Assembly: GCF_000424265.1 (NCBI RefSeq)
Contig: NZ_AUJO01000003.1
Location: 1 to 64,000 of the forward strand
DNA length: 64,000 nt
Reading direction: 5' to 3'
Source: Butyrivibrio sp. WCD3002
GTDB lineage: Bacteria > Bacillota > Clostridia > Lachnospirales > Lachnospiraceae
Made by a program: the position numbers and the translations under genes. This document shows positions 60,312-64,000 of this stretch, in pieces. A model generated the notes under the pieces. That model had not been told where the DNA came from. It saw nothing but the letters and a program-made list of their open reading frames with translations, and searched no databases. Position 1 is the stretch's first letter. Each line of letters starts with the position of its first letter.

Positions 60312-62189
60312 TTATTTACCCTTCTTCATTTTGAAGGATGCCTTCTTGGCGCCTTTACTCTTGAACCTAGATACAACCTTGTTGTATTGGCTCTTTTTAT
60401 TGATGGTGATTGTTATCTTGCACTTTGAGTCGATGCCGCTAAATGCATTTTTGCCGATGGTCTTCAGTGATTTTGCATTTACGTTTATCTTGTTCAGCTT
60501 CTTACAGCCCTTAAATGCGTTCTTTCCGATAGTCTTGACATTCGCTCCGATTGTTACGCTCTTAAGATTTTTCATGCTCTTGCAAGCACCGTCAGCGATT
60601 GATGTAACCTTGTAGGTTGAATCGCCGATTACTACTGTGTCAGCAATTTTCACTGAAGTAGCTTTCTTACTCTTAGGTGCAACAAACTCTACCGTGTCAG
60701 TTCCTGTTACCTTGTACTTGTTGCTCTTGCTGTCTGTAACTGAATCACCAACGTTAAGAGTATCAACAAATGCAAAAGTACTGAAGTTAGTTACTGTGAA
60801 AGAAATTGTTCCATCGCTATTAATTCTTGGATGGATCAGATCAAATCCGTCATCTGAGTGATGGAAATGAAGTATGTACATCATAGTAGGATTCATCCCT
60901 AAAGGTACAGGCATTGTGATAACTACAGGTACAGCCAGTTTACCATCAGCAGATACCCTTCCGGCATTTGAAATATTCAAATCGAGCTGAACAATGTTCT
61001 TGTACAGATTTGTGTTAATGGCCTTCTTGGAACTTTCATTTGTGTTTGAAATATTGAAGGACACATTCTCATTGGCATTGGCATTAAGACCTGCGCCGAT
61101 GATCGATACTTTGCTGCTGTCTATACCCTTCACTGTGACATTGTTGGAAACAGTAACCTTTGCCTTCGATTTATAGGCATTCTCCATATCAGTAAGTTCA
61201 TTTCTTGCATCGGAATTTGACTGCAAATTCAAAGCAAGAGCGTCCTTATCAACTGATTTTACAAAGCTGTCAAGAGCAGACTGAGCCTGTGTCGCAGTCT
61301 GCGCATTCTTAATATTATTTGTGGCAGATTTAGCATCAGAATTGCCTGCGCCGGGGAATTTTGATCCGGCCCAATATTCAGAAGGCTGGGAGTTTACTCC
61401 GTGTGCATATAATTCTATATTCGGGCTGTAGGCAGACACCACAAATCTATACTTTACATCAGCAGAGGTATCACCAATATGATTGGAAAAATCTACAGAA
61501 CTGCTATTGCCACCGTCCACATACAGTCCAACTGAACCTTTCGGAGAAGATGCACCCGGTTCCAGTACTTGAAGCCAAACCATGTAGGCTGCTGCATTGT
61601 CTACTGGATTCCAAAGTGCAACTCCCGGCTTTGTGGTACTCCAACGAGGATTGGTCGGCGTTTCTATACTAATTAAAGGCTTGTTGTAAGTGTATTCTCC
61701 GCTTGTACTAATTTTTCCACTTTCAAATTCACTGTCATTATCGTTAACAGCTGCTTTTACTTTAAATGTATAGGTACCGGATTGTTTAAAATCATTAGCT
61801 GTATTGATAATAAAGCCATTACCTTTTTTCTTTATGATTGGAGTCTCATACTTCAACTCTCCCAAATTCCATCTGCCACATTGTTCGCCATTGCGATATA
61901 ACTTGAGAAAATAGTATGCTTCTCCGGTGCCTTTCTCAAAATACGCCCACCCTTTGTTGACGTCATCCCACCTGAGATTCTGAGGATATGATGCATCCTG
62001 TCCTCCATCATTTAAAGTCACAGGCATGAGTCTTTTTGCCTCAGGTTTTACGACCTTCGCAGAACCATTCGCATCATACTCATAAACCAGATTATCTGCT
62101 GCTTCTACCTGCGGCGCAGGACTAACCCACGTGGTTGTAGCCGCTATGACAAACGCAGCTACTACCCCAAACACTTTTTTCACCTTCAT
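60312..62189 (-). CDS. secreted protein with FnIII-like domains and C-terminal LRR module
   Basis: 625 residues from the ATG at 62189 (AAGGAGG 6 nt upstream). Signal peptide about 1-32. Residues 70-290 are beta-rich with two FnIII-like stretches (LRWDDVNKGWAYFEK, VALWNPVDNAAAYMVWLQ). A helical spacer (about 290-340) and another beta domain with a His-rich turn (MYILHFHHSDDGF) follow. The last 110 residues are BspA-type leucine-rich repeats (KSVTIGANVKTIGKNAFKGC) ending in a Lys-rich tail. No LPXTG motif. Probably cell-surface adhesion or glycan binding; no catalytic domain is recognised. Confidence 0.82.
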   Translation of the reverse strand: MKVKKVFGVVAAFVIAATTTWVSPAPQVEAADNLVYEYDANGSAKVVKPEAKRLMPVTLNDGGQDASYPQNLRWDDVNKGWAYFEKGTGEAYYFLKLYRNGEQCGRWNLGELKYETPIIKKKGNGFIINTANDFKQSGTYTFKVKAAVNDNDSEFESGKISTSGEYTYNKPLISIETPTNPRWSTTKPGVALWNPVDNAAAYMVWLQVLEPGASSPKGSVGLYVDGGNSSSVDFSNHIGDTSADVKYRFVVSAYSPNIELYAHGVNSQPSEYWAGSKFPGAGNSDAKSATNNIKNAQTATQAQSALDSFVKSVDKDALALNLQSNSDARNELTDMENAYKSKAKVTVSNNVTVKGIDSSKVSIIGAGLNANANENVSFNISNTNESSKKAINTNLYKNIVQLDLNISNAGRVSADGKLAVPVVITMPVPLGMNPTMMYILHFHHSDDGFDLIHPRINSDGTISFTVTNFSTFAFVDTLNVGDSVTDSKSNKYKVTGTDTVEFVAPKSKKATSVKIADTVVIGDSTYKVTSIADGACKSMKNLKSVTIGANVKTIGKNAFKGCKKLNKINVNAKSLKTIGKNAFSGIDSKCKITITINKKSQYNKVVSRFKSKGAKKASFKMKKGK

Positions 62190-62246
62190 TATTAACCTCC
62201 TTGCAATAATTTTCTCTGCGTAAAAACGTTCTTCATTGCCCACTAA

Positions 62247-62534
62247 AGCAACAATTATGCCAACATTTTAGCACTTGCGATATGTCTTACTTTTACATCA
62301 GCATACGCATTTGCTCCCAAGACAGCCATCAAAGTTCATGCAGCGGGAAGCATAACCAATCCTACTCCCATGCAGCCAACTACTGACTATTCGGGAAATT
62401 GGAATGAACTCAGAATGGGTCAGCACGATTGCTACAAGGTGACTCTTCCTTCAGATGGAAAATTCACTGTAACTCTTTTGGCACAGAACTCAACAGACAT
62501 CGTATGCCGCATCAGAAAATCTCACTTTTTATAA
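62247..62534 (+). pseudogene. truncated relic of a secreted protein gene
   Basis: A 95-codon open frame without a start codon reads NILALAICLTFTSAYAFA, a signal-peptide core with cleavage site, then about 65 residues of mature protein (MGQHDCYKVTLPSDGKFTVT, as in the first beta domain of bacterial pre-peptidase-like or BspA-associated proteins). It stops at 62534, overlapping the convergent LRR gene by 13 nt. The start and charged n-region are missing, and the protein is far too short for its type. It is the stump of a plus-strand gene caught between two minus-strand genes. Confidence 0.55.
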
Positions 62535-64000
62535 CTGATCTTTGCTTTTTTATTTGCTCGCTTTAAAGCCTTCTCTAGCTGCTTTGCAATCTTTGTGCCC
62601 TTTTTAGCCTTCTTAACTGTCATCTTGGAAAGCTTATTTGCGCCTTTGAAAGCATCTTTATGAACCTTAGTAAGGTTCCTTGCATCTACAGTAAGCTGCG
62701 CAACCTTTTTACCGGTAACTGCCTTTTTAGCAATCTCCGTCACGGGATATTCTTTACCTTCAACCTTAACTGTTGCGGGTATTGTAAGCTTCTTCTTGTT
62801 TTCTGCAGAAATAATTCGAACAGAAGAACCGTCAGCACTGGCCTGAACAGTTATACCACCTGAAATCTTCGCCTTTGCATTCGGTTTAAGACCTGTTTCT
62901 TCTGCCTGCTGTATGTTTACTTTTTCGGAAGCTGCCTGATCACCGTTTCCGGCATTTCCAGACTGAGAGCCATTGCCACTATTACCGGACTGAGAGCCAC
63001 TCTCCGAACTACCTGACTGAGAACCTCCTTCAGTTTTCTCCGGAAGATCTCCTTCCACTCTGATAGCAGTACCCTTGCCAAGCTCTTTTATTTTACACGA
63101 CTGATCATTTATGTCACACCAGGAATAGCCTTTGGGTGTCCAAAGTCTAATCAGAGCATCAGATTTATTTATTATCTTTTCAAGATTTTCAGTTCCGTAA
63201 TTCAATGAAACACTTTTTATGTTTGGGCCTATAATAAGAGTATTTATAATTTCTGAATAGCCCCAATCAAGCTGATAAAACTTAAAATCATCGCCTCCTG
63301 TTACAGTCATGCTGCAATCAGCATTGATAACATAAGTACATTCGTCTATTTTTCCAATAAAAGGAGTCGTCTGCTCTACATACCATTTTGTATTGGCAAA
63401 AGATTGCTTTTTAGCTTTGTCAGTAAGACTACTAAAAAGTTTATCAGACATCTCAATATTACTTAAAGAGTAGCAATTTCTAAAGCAATTATTACCAAAA
63501 TACTCAACACTGGCAGGGATAACTATTTCCTGAAGGCTTTGGCAGCCGAAAAATGCATTATCACTGATTTCATAAAGTTCCAGAGGCATCTCCACATCTT
63601 TAAGACTTATACAACCACCGAACGTATCATCTTTAATTTTTGAAATTTTCCTGGGAAGTCTGACTTTTTCAAGACTGGTGCATCCATGAAAAATACCACT
63701 CGGAACATCGCTTAATGAATATGGTAATATTGCGCTCTTAAGGCTTGTACAACCAGAAAAAGCATAATGCCAAAGAATATTTAAGGAGTCAGGAAAGTTT
63801 ATTTTTTCAAGACTGGTGCATCCCAAAAATGCAGATATTCCAATATATTTAACAGTCTCCGGTAACTCAACTTCTTTAAGGCTACTACACCTTATAAAGG
63901 CACTATGCCCTATTCCCTCAAGGGTGCTTGGCAATTCAACCTCTTCCAAGGCAGTATAATCAGAAAAGCCCTCTATATCTGTAATGCCTTCCCCAATCAC
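62522..64000 (-). CDS. BspA-like leucine-rich-repeat surface protein (5' end beyond window)
   Basis: 492 residues visible; the 5' part lies outside the window. The frame enters in mid-repeat. It has about seven LRR_5/TpLRR repeats of about 23 residues (pattern FxGCTSLKxVxLPxxLxxI). A non-LRR stretch follows, then a Gly/Ser/Gln/Asn linker of short repeats around residues 330-350, and a final LRR-like cap (LTIPATVKVEGKEYPVTEIA) ending in a strongly basic tail (KRANKKAKISYKK). Such proteins bind host or plant surfaces. The C-terminal cap plus Lys-rich tail recalls that of the neighbouring gene at 60312. Confidence 0.85.
   Translation of the reverse strand: MIGEGITDIEGFSDYTALEEVELPSTLEGIGHSAFIRCSSLKEVELPETVKYIGISAFLGCTSLEKINFPDSLNILWHYAFSGCTSLKSAILPYSLSDVPSGIFHGCTSLEKVRLPRKISKIKDDTFGGCISLKDVEMPLELYEISDNAFFGCQSLQEIVIPASVEYFGNNCFRNCYSLSNIEMSDKLFSSLTDKAKKQSFANTKWYVEQTTPFIGKIDECTYVINADCSMTVTGGDDFKFYQLDWGYSEIINTLIIGPNIKSVSLNYGTENLEKIINKSDALIRLWTPKGYSWCDINDQSCKIKELGKGTAIRVEGDLPEKTEGGSQSGSSESGSQSGNSGNGSQSGNAGNGDQAASEKVNIQQAEETGLKPNAKAKISGGITVQASADGSSVRIISAENKKKLTIPATVKVEGKEYPVTEIAKKAVTGKKVAQLTVDARNLTKVHKDAFKGANKLSKMTVKKAKKGTKIAKQLEKALKRANKKAKISYKK

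Noticed and set aside
1-64000. CRISPR array, intact insertion sequence or prophage
   Set aside because: No regularly spaced direct repeats, no transposase frame and no phage structural genes were seen on either strand.

Overview
The window looks like chromosomal DNA of an anaerobic Gram-positive of the Lachnospiraceae, most likely Butyrivibrio or a close relative. The reasons are moderate-to-low GC, a PolC-type replicase, the firmicute block pyrH-frr-uppS-cdsA-dxr-rseP-ispG-polC, strong GGAGG-type ribosome binding sites, several GGDEF proteins, BspA-like leucine-rich-repeat surface proteins, and glycoside hydrolases of families 3 and 42. The genus is an inference. No rRNA, CRISPR array, intact insertion sequence or intact prophage was seen.

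Layout. 1-1450 is xylulokinase, cut at its 3' end by the window edge. 1576-3909 and 5127-6632 are membrane GGDEF proteins. Between them lie a tRNA-Glu(CTC) and about 0.9 kb of gene relics: the C-terminal end of a phage-type integrase, an intact antitoxin-like gene with a frameshifted RelE/ParE-like toxin, and the first 30 codons of an inositol-monophosphatase-like gene. 6785-19765 is one conserved leftward block: a polysaccharide deacetylase and a bactofilin lead into pyrH-frr, then uppS-cdsA-dxr-rseP-ispG (isoprenoid, phospholipid and envelope functions), then polC. 20004-24893 holds a small secreted protein, truA, thrH, an Fe-S aldo/keto reductase, a glutathione peroxidase and an AlkD-like repair protein.

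24951-35669 is a single 3572-codon gene for a giant, apparently non-secreted protein. It carries a C39/papain-like cysteine peptidase domain (Cys2088, His2201, Asp2217) and two internal duplications, and matches nothing I can name. 35820-40086 holds rlmD, a small unknown gene, a FliD-like protein and a degenerate NagZ-like membrane protein. 40114-41065 has no protein gene. It contains a cluster of perfect palindromes and, on the minus strand, a consensus promoter and an intrinsic terminator bounding about 365 nt of well-folded, non-coding sequence: a candidate orphan RNA.

41066-49610 holds glyA and a compact phosphorelay locus: a receiver-GGDEF protein, an amino-acid-permease-histidine-kinase-receiver fusion and a second hybrid kinase in one leftward operon, with a divergent stand-alone HPt protein. 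These parts suffice for a transporter-coupled phosphorelay ending in c-di-GMP synthesis. 49659-54732 carries a lipid kinase, a PAP2-like membrane protein, a family 2 glycosyltransferase, a DUF1653 protein, holA and a tandem-ACT protein. 54799-64000 is mostly carbohydrate and surface functions: a small membrane protein, GH3 and GH42 enzymes, an acetyltransferase and two secreted LRR proteins that flank a 5'-truncated relic on the opposite strand. The last LRR gene runs off the right edge.
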